A DNA stretch of 64,000 nt from NCBI RefSeq assembly GCF_900087015.1, contig NZ_FLKP01000002.1, forward strand, positions 2,232,001-2,296,000. The letters run 5' to 3'. Numbering within the stretch: the first letter of the stretch is position 1; every line of letters begins with the position of its first letter. This document shows, piece after piece, positions 36,231 through 45,675 of this stretch. Origin of the DNA: Christensenella timonensis. GTDB taxonomy: Bacteria; Bacillota; Clostridia; Christensenellales; Christensenellaceae. The notes under the pieces were generated by a model. It had not been told where the DNA came from, made no database searches, and saw only the letters and a list, made by a program, of their open reading frames with translations. The position numbers and the translations under genes are program-made.

Positions 36231-37088
36231 TCATCTGGCTAACTCGTCTGCTATTTGGATCGTCTCATCCGCGTGTTCGCCAGTCCTTTCCAGTTTATCT
36301 AATTTATCCTTCACCGATGTTTTCTCTTTGATGATGCCGGACAGATCCGAAATATAATACTGACCAATATCCCAATCAAAATTCGCATGACATTGTACGC
36401 CATTGTATTCAGCCAAATAGTCGTTTTCCCCTATTATCCTGATGAGCTTCGCATTTCCCATTTTACCATGCAATGATTGGATACATGCTCGTGTTTCACA
36501 TATAAATGAATCACTCTTTTCTTCCATATTTTCCTGCCTTTCCATTTTGTTTATCCTTTGCATATGCTGAACTATGTTTTTCACGATCAGTTTTTCAGAA
36601 TCCCGTGAATAGGTTCCGTAATATAGCCTATTGCCTTTCAGCAGATTTATGATCTCCCTGTCTTTTTCCAGACTCTCTTTTTCGGTGTGGATCCTGCCTG
36701 CCTGCTCGAACTGCCTATCCTTTGGGCGCTCAATAAACAGGTTAAAATTGCAATAGGAGTTATACGCCTTGAATGCTTCCCGTTTTAAATCCTCGCTCGG
36801 ATATTTTTGGTAAATCAATCCAAGGATCACCGGCGAATCTGTGACTGCTACATCCACCTTCCCCTGAACGCATTTAAGCCGCCTGTTTTGTTCTTCCAAT
36901 ATCCGCAGTTGATGTGCAAAGCTGCCGTCCAAGAGGTCAAAGCGTTCAGCCCAAACAAGCTCTTTCGCGTATTCTGGAATATATTCGGTCAGAATACCGC
37001 CTGTTTTCAGGAGCTTTGCGATCTCCCAGGCTGCGGCGGTTTTTCCCGCGCCAGGACCGCCGAAAAGATTTACAACCAATGTTTTCAT
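36231..37088 (-). CDS. AAA-type P-loop ATPase/kinase-like protein of the conjugation module
   Basis: This 285-aa protein begins MKTLVVNLFGGPGAGKTAAAWEIA, a Walker A of the AAA_28/NadR-kinase-like type, followed by EYIPEYAKELVW and VAVTDSPVILGLIYQ, which has the DxP Walker B of that group. The C-terminal third (from about 200) is a separate small domain, CIQSLHGKMGNAKLIRIIGEND, resembling element-borne domains of unknown function. It is the last gene of the transfer operon, 18 bases after the hydrolase gene. Its substrate is unknown. Confidence 0.75.
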   Translation of the reverse strand: MKTLVVNLFGGPGAGKTAAAWEIAKLLKTGGILTEYIPEYAKELVWAERFDLLDGSFAHQLRILEEQNRRLKCVQGKVDVAVTDSPVILGLIYQKYPSEDLKREAFKAYNSYCNFNLFIERPKDRQFEQAGRIHTEKESLEKDREIINLLKGNRLYYGTYSRDSEKLIVKNIVQHMQRINKMERQENMEEKSDSFICETRACIQSLHGKMGNAKLIRIIGENDYLAEYNGVQCHANFDWDIGQYYISDLSGIIKEKTSVKDKLDKLERTGEHADETIQIADELAR

Positions 37089-37106
37089 TTCCTGATTATC
37101 TCCTTC

Positions 37107-38756
37107 TTACACATACGGCCTGCCGTACATAAACGGCGTTCCCTGTACGGATACTTCTCGGTATACGACGCCGCCTGCCGAGGGTGCGGCTTCTATCATC
37201 ATTCCGTCACCAACGTAAATAGCGACGTGTCCAATCGCCATAAACCGCTTTTTTACCCTGCTGCTGTTTGGATAAGACCAGAAAATAAGGTCGCCTGCCT
37301 GTAACTGGCTCTCGTCGATCACCTTCTCATTATCCACGCAATATTTTGCCTGGTCTGCCGCAGTTGCGGGAAGCTCGATCCCAGCTTGCGCATATGCCCA
37401 TTGCGTTAAACCGGAACAGTCAATATAGTTTCCCTGTCCGCGCAATTCCATGCTGTAAGGATCCCCTATCCTCGTAAACGCGGCTTCCACAATATCCCCG
37501 CCAAGCGTTCCTTTTGGGAGGTTCTTCACAATATCAGATATATTCCCAATTTCGGCGTCCGTCATTCCAAAGTAATCCACTCCCAATTTGCGCCACAAAG
37601 GGGCATTCTCGCTGCTCACAAGAAATTTGACCATTTCCTTTTGTTCTTCTGTCAGGTCATACTCATCAAGCATCTGTATATACCGCAGGTTCGTCACATT
37701 GAGTTCAGCGTGCATACCTGCCTGCACCGTAGGCGAAGTGGAAGCAAGAACACGGGTACTGCGCTGTGCGTCTGTTGTAGCAGTAGCTTCCGGTTCTTCT
37801 GTCCAAATATTTACTGTGATTGGGTTCATTTTGAAATACAAGTCCCGTATCTCCTGAATATCCGCATCGCTGAACCCAATCGGCGCGTTGCTGCTGTCAT
37901 TTGAGATGACAGCGTAGAGCGCAAGGCAATCCACCCAATTATCTACCCTGCCCCCTTCATCGCCAATATCCGCGCCATAGCTGACGTCAACGGTATACCC
38001 CTGAGCCTCATATTCCTGCCGTTTTGCCGCAAGCTCTCCAAACCATTCGTTCCCTACCTGTTCCACAATACTTTTTACCTTATTCGGATTTTCCTCATTA
38101 TCCGAGAAAAATATCCCCGGTGGAGATGATGAGACCGCGATCATGATGTTCGCAACGATAAATACCAAAAGTACGGCGATCAAGATTGGCAACCCGATAA
38201 AGGGTATCTTTGCCACAAAGGATATCCCGCCGCGCACGGTGTTCGCACCGCTTTTCGCAATTTTCTTCGCCGTCTTTTTCGCTGTGTTCTTTGCAGTCTT
38301 GACCGCCGCTTTTTGCGTTTCCCTCCTGACAGCCCTTTTTGCCTGCTCCCTACGAACGATTGCTGCGGTTTTTCCTGTGTTCGGCGTATGGGAAGGTGTT
38401 TTTGGAGACACAGCAACAGTTTCTTTACTGCTGCCATGTGCTTTGCCAATTTGCCGGGACAATATATCCCGCGCCATTCCGCCTACAGTATTTGCCGCTG
38501 CTTTTGTATCTTCCGAAAGCTCTTTCCCCACTGCCTGCTCGGGCGCCAAATCGTAATGCTCCATCGCCATTTTTTTCTTCACAAGGCCGAGGGCGGCCTG
38601 CGTATTACGCAAGCCGCCCTTTACCATGCCTTGGGGCCGCATCTTTTGTAGTTCTTCTTCGCGGTTCATGACACTTGGGGAAAGCTGTATATTCCGCGCA
38701 TGTTTCGCATGGATACCGCGCACGATACGTTTTGCCTGTTCCTGCTTATCCTGCAA
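37107..38756 (-). CDS. Conjugation-associated NlpC/P60 (C40) peptidoglycan hydrolase, CwlT/TcpG-like
   Basis: This 549-aa protein has a basic, repeat-rich cytoplasmic N-terminus (to about 170), one TM helix (IPFIGLPILIAVLLVFIVANIMIAV) and a middle domain. The C-terminal NlpC/P60 domain shows the catalytic Cys in YIDCSGLTQWAYAQAGI and His in IGHVAIYVGDG. It uses a TTG start behind GGAGGTGG and overlaps the VirB4 gene by 11 bases. In Gram-positive type IV secretion this enzyme locally opens the wall for the transfer channel. The usual N-terminal muramidase domain is replaced by a region I do not recognise. Confidence 0.88.
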   Translation of the reverse strand: MQDKQEQAKRIVRGIHAKHARNIQLSPSVMNREEELQKMRPQGMVKGGLRNTQAALGLVKKKMAMEHYDLAPEQAVGKELSEDTKAAANTVGGMARDILSRQIGKAHGSSKETVAVSPKTPSHTPNTGKTAAIVRREQAKRAVRRETQKAAVKTAKNTAKKTAKKIAKSGANTVRGGISFVAKIPFIGLPILIAVLLVFIVANIMIAVSSSPPGIFFSDNEENPNKVKSIVEQVGNEWFGELAAKRQEYEAQGYTVDVSYGADIGDEGGRVDNWVDCLALYAVISNDSSNAPIGFSDADIQEIRDLYFKMNPITVNIWTEEPEATATTDAQRSTRVLASTSPTVQAGMHAELNVTNLRYIQMLDEYDLTEEQKEMVKFLVSSENAPLWRKLGVDYFGMTDAEIGNISDIVKNLPKGTLGGDIVEAAFTRIGDPYSMELRGQGNYIDCSGLTQWAYAQAGIELPATAADQAKYCVDNEKVIDESQLQAGDLIFWSYPNSSRVKKRFMAIGHVAIYVGDGMMIEAAPSAGGVVYREVSVQGTPFMYGRPYV

Positions 38757-41082
38757 ATGTATCCACCTCCTCGATCTTGGTTGTCATTGCCTGGTAGAGC
38801 TTCGTATCCTTGTCAAACCTGCCGTCAAAGGGTACGACAACCGAGCCGCACCGCATCAACCCGCAGCCTGCTTCCGCGTTTGATAGATAGTCCATTTGCC
38901 GTTCGGACAGGTTCAGTAATTCGCCAAGGGCGTTCCGGTCTGATTCGGCTTGCTTGAACAGCATAAGGAATTCCGAATTGGAAATCATATCCCTGCCATA
39001 TTCAGATTGGATCAGCGATGAAATATTTTGGCTGATCGAACAAATACCGCATCCATATTTTCGCATCCTGCGATACAGGGCGTCCGCCGCTTTTCCTGTA
39101 TATTCCTGGCGGTACATCCACCAAAATTCGTCAATGTATACCCATGTACGTTTACCGAGCGAACGGTTTAGCGCCACGCGGTTTTGGATCGCGTCCAGTA
39201 CGATCAGCATTGCAAGCGGTTTCAGCTTTTCCCCAAGGTCGCGGATATCGTAGCAAAGAAGCCGGGATTTCGTATCTACATTGGTCTGCTGCGCAAACAT
39301 ATTGAGCGAACCCAAGACGTACAGTTCCAGACAGGCAGCGAGATCCTGCGCCTCATCCTCCGGCTGCTTTTTAATCAGTTCATACAGGTCCTTTAGCGTA
39401 ACCTGCTTTTTCCTGCGCCCATTTGCTACGTTTGTCAGCAATCGGCGCGAACACCTGTCTATGATCGTCTGCTGTTTTGGGCTGATGTAGTCTTTGCCAA
39501 TCGCCATTTCGATCAGCGTCAAAATGAACTCGCACTTGATCGCTACCGGATCATCGCCCTTTTCCACATACTGCATCATATCCAGTGCGTTTATGCGCAT
39601 TTTTGAACCTGCCGAGAGGTGGATAAACTCTCCTTTCAGCAGTCTCACAAGCGGAAACGCTTCACGTTCCGGATCCAAAATAATCACATCGTCCTCTGTC
39701 GTTTTCAGGATCAGGTTAATCACTTCGTTCTTGTAACACATGGATTTTCCGCTCCCCGTGCTGCCAAGATACACGGAATGGGGCGAATTGTTCTTTCTTT
39801 TGTCCGCAACAATCAAGTGCTTGGTCATCATGTTCTGCCCGTAGCATATTCCGCCTTTGTCCCATATTTCCTGCGATACGAAGGGCATCAGGGTTGCCGC
39901 ATTTTCTGTCGTAAGGGTACGCAGCGAATCCATATACCAAAGTCCATAGGGAAGAACCGTATTAAGCCCCTGCTCCTGTCGGTACATGGCGGTCTGGAAC
40001 CGGCACATATATCCCTGTCCAACCGCAATGAGGGCTTCCGTGTCGTTATCCAGTTCACGCAGCGAATCAGCCATATGGAAAAGGTTGACCTGCGCCCATA
40101 CGATCCGTTGGTCGTATTCCCGGATCAGCCTGATGATCTCCGTAAGCCCGTTGCGCTTTTCCTCCAGACGGGGCGGGACCGTGGCGTTGTAGTTGCCCTG
40201 CTCGTTCGCTTTTTTCGTGGAGCTGCCAATTTCCGTTTCCACGGAAAGCAATTTCCTTTGTACCTGCTGCAAGGAATCCTCCCGGGATTTCGAGATCATA
40301 TCGATGGAAAGCATCATTTCTTTCGGCAGGTTCATGAGTTCGGTAATAAGCGTATCCCGCAAATACGCGGGGTATTCGCCCAAAAACAGGACGCGTCCGT
40401 ACCGTTTCCCGATTTTAAAATAGTTGCTGTGAAATTCCATACCGTCCGGCGCAATATAATCCCTCACATTATGTCCCCGTTTTTCGATCAACTCCCGGTC
40501 TATATGGAATTGCATTTCCTCTCCCGCGCGGAAAAAATCATAAAAGATTTTCAGGCGGTCCTCTGTACCCACGCGTTCAAAGTTGCTGCCCACCTTGGAA
40601 AGCGCGCCTTTGAGGGTGCTTTCCATACGTGTGAACCACGGCTGCGCATCCTCGGCTTTCTTCCTTTGCGTCGTGACCGTGATATATTTCTCCTGCACAA
40701 TATTGTTTGTTCCTTCCGTCGCGCGCCGCCGGTTTATGCTGTTTATTTCCTCGCGGTATTCATCGAACCCATCGCTTTTGAGCGGCAAAAACATATCCCC
40801 ATGCAGCGTCGCCTCATTGACCTTTTTGTTTACGAGCGTTATCTTCATCAGCTCGTCGATATCAAAGGACTTTAGAAGCTCCTGGTATCCCGCAAAGATG
40901 TATTTCTGTTCCTCCGGTGACGCCGCCTGGTAGTTTACATCCAGAAACCGTCCGGTCATCGAAAAAGTGCCGTTGTGTTCAAAAATACCGTTCTTATGAA
41001 CGGCCTTGATCGGAATACTTTTTTGTACGGATTTCGGTCTTTTATATACGGGCTTACTCTGCTTTGGTTTCCACTGTGCCAT
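38746..41082 (-). CDS. virB4: VirB4-family conjugation ATPase
   Basis: The start MAQWKPKQSK is chosen because AAGGAG lies ten bases upstream, giving 778 aa; a 794-aa frame is less likely. Walker A GSTGSGKSMCYKN is near residue 440 and Walker B DVIILDPERE about 30 residues later. The C-terminal half has TWVYIDEFWWMY and ICSISQNISSLIQ, typical of TraE/VirB4 ATPases. It powers assembly of the mating channel and works with PrgI, VirB6-like and VirD4 proteins of the same operon. It overlaps the PrgI gene by 29 bases. Confidence 0.95.
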   Translation of the reverse strand: MAQWKPKQSKPVYKRPKSVQKSIPIKAVHKNGIFEHNGTFSMTGRFLDVNYQAASPEEQKYIFAGYQELLKSFDIDELMKITLVNKKVNEATLHGDMFLPLKSDGFDEYREEINSINRRRATEGTNNIVQEKYITVTTQRKKAEDAQPWFTRMESTLKGALSKVGSNFERVGTEDRLKIFYDFFRAGEEMQFHIDRELIEKRGHNVRDYIAPDGMEFHSNYFKIGKRYGRVLFLGEYPAYLRDTLITELMNLPKEMMLSIDMISKSREDSLQQVQRKLLSVETEIGSSTKKANEQGNYNATVPPRLEEKRNGLTEIIRLIREYDQRIVWAQVNLFHMADSLRELDNDTEALIAVGQGYMCRFQTAMYRQEQGLNTVLPYGLWYMDSLRTLTTENAATLMPFVSQEIWDKGGICYGQNMMTKHLIVADKRKNNSPHSVYLGSTGSGKSMCYKNEVINLILKTTEDDVIILDPEREAFPLVRLLKGEFIHLSAGSKMRINALDMMQYVEKGDDPVAIKCEFILTLIEMAIGKDYISPKQQTIIDRCSRRLLTNVANGRRKKQVTLKDLYELIKKQPEDEAQDLAACLELYVLGSLNMFAQQTNVDTKSRLLCYDIRDLGEKLKPLAMLIVLDAIQNRVALNRSLGKRTWVYIDEFWWMYRQEYTGKAADALYRRMRKYGCGICSISQNISSLIQSEYGRDMISNSEFLMLFKQAESDRNALGELLNLSERQMDYLSNAEAGCGLMRCGSVVVPFDGRFDKDTKLYQAMTTKIEEVDTFAG

Positions 41083-41434
41083 GTGTTTTCTTCTCCTTCT
41101 TTTGAGTGTCGTTTTCCGAGATTGCTTCATACAACCTGTTCTCCGAGATGTACCACCGCTTCCTGAAGGACAGCAGTTCGCTCTCCAGCCAGATCATAAG
41201 AAATTGTTCAAGCCGCATTTTATGTGGCCGCGCAAAGGCAAACAGGAAGCACGGGAGGCCAAGCCCTATCGCCAAATAGCTTGCGGCCTGCAAAGGCAGG
41301 TATTTTGTCACTGTCGTATAGGACAGAATGATAATAATGATCCCTATGATGCTGAGGGCAAGCTGCCTCCCGTTCATCCCCGCAAGTATGTTTTCCTTAT
41401 ATTCGGATATATCTGTAATCACTGTAGTTTCCAT
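41054..41434 (-). CDS. PrgI-family conjugation membrane protein
   Basis: The start METTVITDISEYKENI has GAGGAGG just upstream. The 126-aa protein has two close TM segments (LALSIIGIIIIILSYTTV and YLAIGLGLPCFLFAFA) and a soluble tail with LEQFLMIWLESELLSFRKRW, the standard layout of PrgI/TcpE proteins. These always precede the VirB4-like ATPase in Gram-positive conjugation operons and probably anchor it to the membrane. Confidence 0.9.
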   Translation of the reverse strand: METTVITDISEYKENILAGMNGRQLALSIIGIIIIILSYTTVTKYLPLQAASYLAIGLGLPCFLFAFARPHKMRLEQFLMIWLESELLSFRKRWYISENRLYEAISENDTQKKEKKTHGTVETKAE

Positions 41435-41444
41435 ATTTTCCTCC

Positions 41445-42326
41445 TCATACGCCGAGCATTTCCCTGATGAACCTGTTTGCCGACATGACAACAACCACCA
41501 GCATCACCGATTGCAGCATGATCTGGAACAGGTAGTTGATAAGGGTATTCCAATAGGTAAAGTTTGGGTTGACGTTTCCTGCTTCCCATGATGGGAAAAT
41601 GAAAGCGCTGTTTGACGCCATTGCTGTAAATATGACGATGGCAAGCGCGATCACACAGATTTCAAGGCAAACCGCCGCATAAGCCTTGAGGAAATGCTTT
41701 CCGGTCTGGCTCGTTTCGGGGCTGCCGAGCGTCGAGAGCGGAACCGGGGCAAGGCAGCTATAGATGAACAAACGGAAAAACCGCAGGTAGGTACAGACCA
41801 CAAGGCATATACCCGCTGCCCACATGATGACGTTGCCTACAACCGCAAGCAGTCCCATTGGAATACTTTGGAATATTGCTCCTAACCGTTCCCACCAACT
41901 CGCGTTTATCATCTGCTGCGCCGCTTCGACTACCTCCGGGGATATTCTCGCAAACTCAAAATCTGTTGCGTTTTGGAAAATGGTATCGTTGATTCCCATT
42001 GACACATTGATCGAAAAATTCAAAACCTGTATTCCGTAGTCGATCACGAATTTCACGATCAAAAAGCGCGCGATCCAGCCAATCACCTGTTGGATGGAAA
42101 GGTCTTTGAAATTGCTTGTGGTCTTGAAAAAGGTCATCAGGAAAAACAGGACAAGAAGCCCATAGCCAATTCCCTGTATTCCCGTATTGATCTTTACCAC
42201 CACATCCCATATCGCCCCGCCTGCGTAATCGGCGGGGGCCATCATAAGCAGGTCCTTCACATCCCCAAAACAGTTGTTCAGGAAAGTAAGTCCCATTTGG
42301 ATCGTCCAAAGTACGCTATACTCCAA
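41445..42326 (-). CDS. VirB6/TrbL-like conjugation channel membrane protein
   Basis: This 293-aa protein has about six TM segments (GIGYGLLVLFFLMTFF, GLLAVVGNVIMWAAGICLVVC, ICVIALAIVIFTAMASNS, INYLFQIMLQSVMLVVVVMSANRF). Family members have this length and pattern and form the inner part of the transfer channel. The start appears to be TTG behind a G-rich stretch (GGGGCGGGG), giving LEYSVLWTIQMG. It lies ten bases upstream of the PrgI gene. Confidence 0.87.
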   Translation of the reverse strand: MEYSVLWTIQMGLTFLNNCFGDVKDLLMMAPADYAGGAIWDVVVKINTGIQGIGYGLLVLFFLMTFFKTTSNFKDLSIQQVIGWIARFLIVKFVIDYGIQVLNFSINVSMGINDTIFQNATDFEFARISPEVVEAAQQMINASWWERLGAIFQSIPMGLLAVVGNVIMWAAGICLVVCTYLRFFRLFIYSCLAPVPLSTLGSPETSQTGKHFLKAYAAVCLEICVIALAIVIFTAMASNSAFIFPSWEAGNVNPNFTYWNTLINYLFQIMLQSVMLVVVVMSANRFIREMLGV

Positions 42327-42356
42327 TTACCCCGCCCCCTTTCTTTGTTGGCGCGG

Positions 42357-42677
42357 TCATACCGATACTCCAATCGCCTGCAGCACGAACTTGATTCCGA
42401 CCATAATTGCGCCGCCCGCTAGGAACAGGATCGCATTGGTACGCTGTGAAGCGTCCTGTGATTTCAGCGCAAGCGCGAGCTGCACACCGCCCCATATAAG
42501 GGCAATGACGCCCACGACGGTCACGATTGAAAGGATGAAATCCACAAGGTTGTTCATCGCTTCAAGTGGGTCCATCCCCTGTTGAATATCTACTGCAAAC
42601 GCTGTTTGGGCAAAAAAAATGATGGTCAGCATAACGACCACCATAACAACAATCTTTAAGTTTTTTCTTCTTTTCAT
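42357..42677 (-). CDS. VirB2/TrbC-like pilin-type protein
   Basis: This 106-aa protein has a signal-like N-terminus (MKRRKNLKIVVMVVVMLTIIFFAQTAFA) and two TM helices (LVDFILSIVTVVGVIALIWGG and TNAILFLAGGAIMVGIKFVLQAIG) separated by SQDASQR. The small two-TM form with a short loop is that of VirB2/TrbC subunits. It follows VirD4 and precedes the VirB6-like gene, the usual order in these elements. Confidence 0.82.
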   Translation of the reverse strand: MKRRKNLKIVVMVVVMLTIIFFAQTAFAVDIQQGMDPLEAMNNLVDFILSIVTVVGVIALIWGGVQLALALKSQDASQRTNAILFLAGGAIMVGIKFVLQAIGVSV

Positions 42678-42716
42678 GCCGTTTTCTCCTATTCAGTTTT
42701 CAAGGTGCGACTGCCA

Positions 42717-44408
42717 TCAGGCAGCTTTGTTTCGATCCCGCCTGTAATAATACGGCGGGGCGCCGCCCTGCTGTGCAAGGCGGATGTTCGGGTGCTTCAT
42801 CAGGTCGTATTTCCTGTCGATTATGGGTTTTTCATTTGCGATCAGGACGATACAATCTCTGCGGTCAAGCTCCCTTATCTCACCGGGCGTCATAAGCTCG
42901 CGCCCCGTGATATTGATATTGGTATTCAGGTTGTTCGCGGATTTCCCAAATGTGTCGTAGCGGATCGTAGCCTTTGATAGTTCCTCGGCTACATACTTAT
43001 GGGTGCTCTGTTCGTTTCCTCCAAGGTAGAGCATCACGTCACAACATCCTGTGATGTTCTCCCATGTGTCCTTGAACAATCCTTTGAGCTGCGCTATGTT
43101 TTGAATCACGATATTCATACTGAAATTCCTGCTGCGGCACGTTGAAAGTACCTTTTGTCCGCCGTCGTTCGACTGCCCGGAGGAAATCGAGATATTGGCG
43201 TACTCATCTAAAATGAACCGCACATGGCGGGCAAGCCGTCCGTCCGGCCTGCTGTCCGCAATGTACTCAAGCTCCTGAAACATCTGTGTATAGAGCATAC
43301 TGGCAAGCCAGTCAAAGGACGGATCGCAGTCTGAGGTAATGCAGAATAGCGCAATCTTTTTTTCCGCGAGGTCACTGAAATGCAGTTCATCCTCCGAAGT
43401 CAGGTCAATAACTTCCTCGATCCCAAAGAGGGAAAGCGACACACCCGCCATGACAAGGATCGATTTCGCCGTTTTTCCCGCCGCAAGCTTGTACATATCA
43501 TATTGACGGCAGGCAATGTGGTTTGGGTTCTTGTGCTTCAATTCCTCAAACAGCATATCCAACGGGCTTTTATGGTTCTCATCCTTTTCACGTACCTCCG
43601 CATACCGCAGCATTTCAGCCATCATCGCAAAATTCTGTTCGTTGCTCGGCGCTTCGTACCATAGGTAGAACATAAGGGCTTGAAGCAGCGCGATTTGTGC
43701 TTTTTCCCAAAAGGGATCAGAACTGTGCGCATCCTTCGGTGTGGTGTTCTGTATGAAATTCGTTATAAGGGAAATAACGTCGCTGTCCTTTCGTAAGTAC
43801 CGGAATGGATTGTACCGCATGGAGTTTTTCATATCTATGAGGTTTAACACCCTAACCTCATATCCCATTTTTTCAAGGGCATGGCCCGTACTCCGCAGCG
43901 CTTCCCCCTTCGGATCGGAGCAAACGTAGCTTAAATTGGGGGTGCTCGAGACCAATCCCGGTATACAAAATCCCCGTCCTTTCCCGTTTCCGCTCCCGCC
44001 CACCACTAAAATATTGAGATTGTGTTGGTGGCGGTACATATCCAATCCAATAGAAAGGTTTTGTGACAGGATGATATTTTCATCCTGAACATATTTGCGC
44101 TGCAATTCCCTGAGATTGGCAAACCCCGCGCTGCCATGCTCTTTGCCGTGCATATACAGACCGGCGCGAAAAAGGTAGTTTGACAGCAATACAAGCCATA
44201 TAACGACCACCACAACTACAAAAGCCGCCGTATGCCCGGCGGCTTTGAAGTAGAATATATTTGCGGCGTTCACCATGAAATTTTGTTTGAACTGTTCAAA
44301 TGTGATCCCTATCTCATAGCTCATAGCGAGCTTCACGGCGAACCACAACATCCCGCCGAGCAGCACGCCCCACATGATGACCGACGATTTCAGCGTCTTT
44401 TTGTCCAT
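42717..44408 (-). CDS. virD4: VirD4/TraG-type coupling protein
   Basis: The gene encodes 563 aa from the ATG at 44408, or 564 aa from the adjacent GTG. Two TM helices (MWGVLLGGMLWFAVKLAMSY and AFVVVVVVIWLVLLSNYLF) lie before the cytoplasmic ATPase. Walker A is GGSGNGKGRGF near residue 136; VRFILDEYANI near 400 supplies Walker B. Further motifs include YVCSDPKGEALRSTG and SMNIVIQNIAQLKGLF. It recruits the relaxase-DNA complex to the channel. It overlaps the end of the PcfB-like gene by one base (TGATG). Confidence 0.95.
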   Translation of the reverse strand: MDKKTLKSSVIMWGVLLGGMLWFAVKLAMSYEIGITFEQFKQNFMVNAANIFYFKAAGHTAAFVVVVVVIWLVLLSNYLFRAGLYMHGKEHGSAGFANLRELQRKYVQDENIILSQNLSIGLDMYRHQHNLNILVVGGSGNGKGRGFCIPGLVSSTPNLSYVCSDPKGEALRSTGHALEKMGYEVRVLNLIDMKNSMRYNPFRYLRKDSDVISLITNFIQNTTPKDAHSSDPFWEKAQIALLQALMFYLWYEAPSNEQNFAMMAEMLRYAEVREKDENHKSPLDMLFEELKHKNPNHIACRQYDMYKLAAGKTAKSILVMAGVSLSLFGIEEVIDLTSEDELHFSDLAEKKIALFCITSDCDPSFDWLASMLYTQMFQELEYIADSRPDGRLARHVRFILDEYANISISSGQSNDGGQKVLSTCRSRNFSMNIVIQNIAQLKGLFKDTWENITGCCDVMLYLGGNEQSTHKYVAEELSKATIRYDTFGKSANNLNTNINITGRELMTPGEIRELDRRDCIVLIANEKPIIDRKYDLMKHPNIRLAQQGGAPPYYYRRDRNKAA

Positions 44409-45661
44409 CACAGTGTCATCACGTCCATCTCTTTTGTGATCGGAATCATTTCCTTGAGTTCTTTTTTCTTCTCCGCAATATCTTTCAGGACGCTCAACCT
44501 GTCTGAGAACAGCTTGCCCGTTTTCTCCACTGGTATTTCATCAAGCTGCGGAAAATCCATGTTCGCGGTATCAAGGCCATACTTGACGGACAGGGCATAG
44601 GTAACGCTGTCCGCGCGGAACGAATTATCTTCCCGCGAGTATTTCACCCCCTGCTCCTTAAAACACCGCCCATAGATCGCTTCACGCTGCAACGCCTGGA
44701 ATTCCTGCTCCGGCGTAAGCCCTTCTTTCAGCAATATCTTTTTTGATTCCGGTGAAAACAAAGCGTCCTGCCCTAGTGTTTCGGAAACCTCCACCGGATA
44801 TTTTTTCTTGAACCGTTCGTTTACTTCGATAAGCGTTTCCGGCGAGAGTTTTTCAAAATATGCCCCAAATCCTACAGCCTTACCGGACGTGTCCTGTACG
44901 TCGTAAACAACCGCATCCACAAATTCCGTTTTCCCATTTTTCTTTTCCGGTCTCTTGATAACGATCTCATCCGCATTTTCCACGATTTCCCGGCCAATCG
45001 CCCGCCAACGGGTTTTGGACATGACCATCGTGGCGTCAGGCTTTGTTTCGTAGATGATGTTTTTGTTTTTGCTTGAAAAATCGTATAACACAGCCTGCAT
45101 CTCAAGATATGCTTTCCAGTTGTCCGGCGTATACGCATCACTGTTGTTTCGGTTGATCTCTCCAATGGTTTCCTGAATCGTCTCGATATCCATATCGCTG
45201 ATCTTGCAGTTTGATGGGGCAGGCTCCGGCGCATCGAGGATTGCCGCATTGCGCTCCAGCTTTTCCTTCGTGCTGTCGCGCACCTCCGTTACCGTTGCTT
45301 CCGCCATTTGATTACTGTCTACGGTGACGCCGATACGTTTAGCGATCTGGTTGAATTTTGCTAAATCCCTTGTGGGGAACATGATATCCACCGCATTCTG
45401 CTCCGGGTTATCTACGGCTGCATAGATAAGGCTATACTCCTTGATATGGCTCAAAAATTCTTCCATCCGTTCCTTTGGTATGCTGCCGATCATCACGGGT
45501 TCGCCCATACGCAGTATCTTTTTCAGGGATGTTTCCCCCCTGTATATTTTGCGCTTTTTTAACGCTGCGGCAAGGAACACCATAATCTTTCCCGCGCCGC
45601 GCCCCATTTGCATGACGATTTCCGTTCCCTGGAATATAAATCTGGCCGCTTCTCCTTCCAT
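44408..45661 (-). CDS. PcfB (DUF3801)-family protein fused to an ArdC-like domain
   Basis: The ATG at 45661 has AGGAGG seven bases upstream; a TTG six bases earlier is too close to it. The first 130 residues or so (EGEAARFIFQGTEIVMQMGRGAGKIMVFLAAALK...) match PcfB/DUF3801, a cytoplasmic partner of the coupling protein. From about residue 175, NWKAYLEMQAVLYDFSSKNKNIIYETKPDATMVMSKTRW and IGREIVENADEIVIKRP match the ArdC N-terminal domain, a ssDNA-binding antirestriction module. The fusion may protect or bind the transferred strand at the channel. Confidence 0.8.
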   Translation of the reverse strand: MEGEAARFIFQGTEIVMQMGRGAGKIMVFLAAALKKRKIYRGETSLKKILRMGEPVMIGSIPKERMEEFLSHIKEYSLIYAAVDNPEQNAVDIMFPTRDLAKFNQIAKRIGVTVDSNQMAEATVTEVRDSTKEKLERNAAILDAPEPAPSNCKISDMDIETIQETIGEINRNNSDAYTPDNWKAYLEMQAVLYDFSSKNKNIIYETKPDATMVMSKTRWRAIGREIVENADEIVIKRPEKKNGKTEFVDAVVYDVQDTSGKAVGFGAYFEKLSPETLIEVNERFKKKYPVEVSETLGQDALFSPESKKILLKEGLTPEQEFQALQREAIYGRCFKEQGVKYSREDNSFRADSVTYALSVKYGLDTANMDFPQLDEIPVEKTGKLFSDRLSVLKDIAEKKKELKEMIPITKEMDVMTL

Positions 45662-45675
45662 TTTCAAACCTCCTT

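Noticed and set aside
39619-40875. Plus-strand 418-aa open frame opposite virB4
   Set aside because: Antisense to a well-supported ATPase gene, His/Arg-rich translation, no ribosome site.
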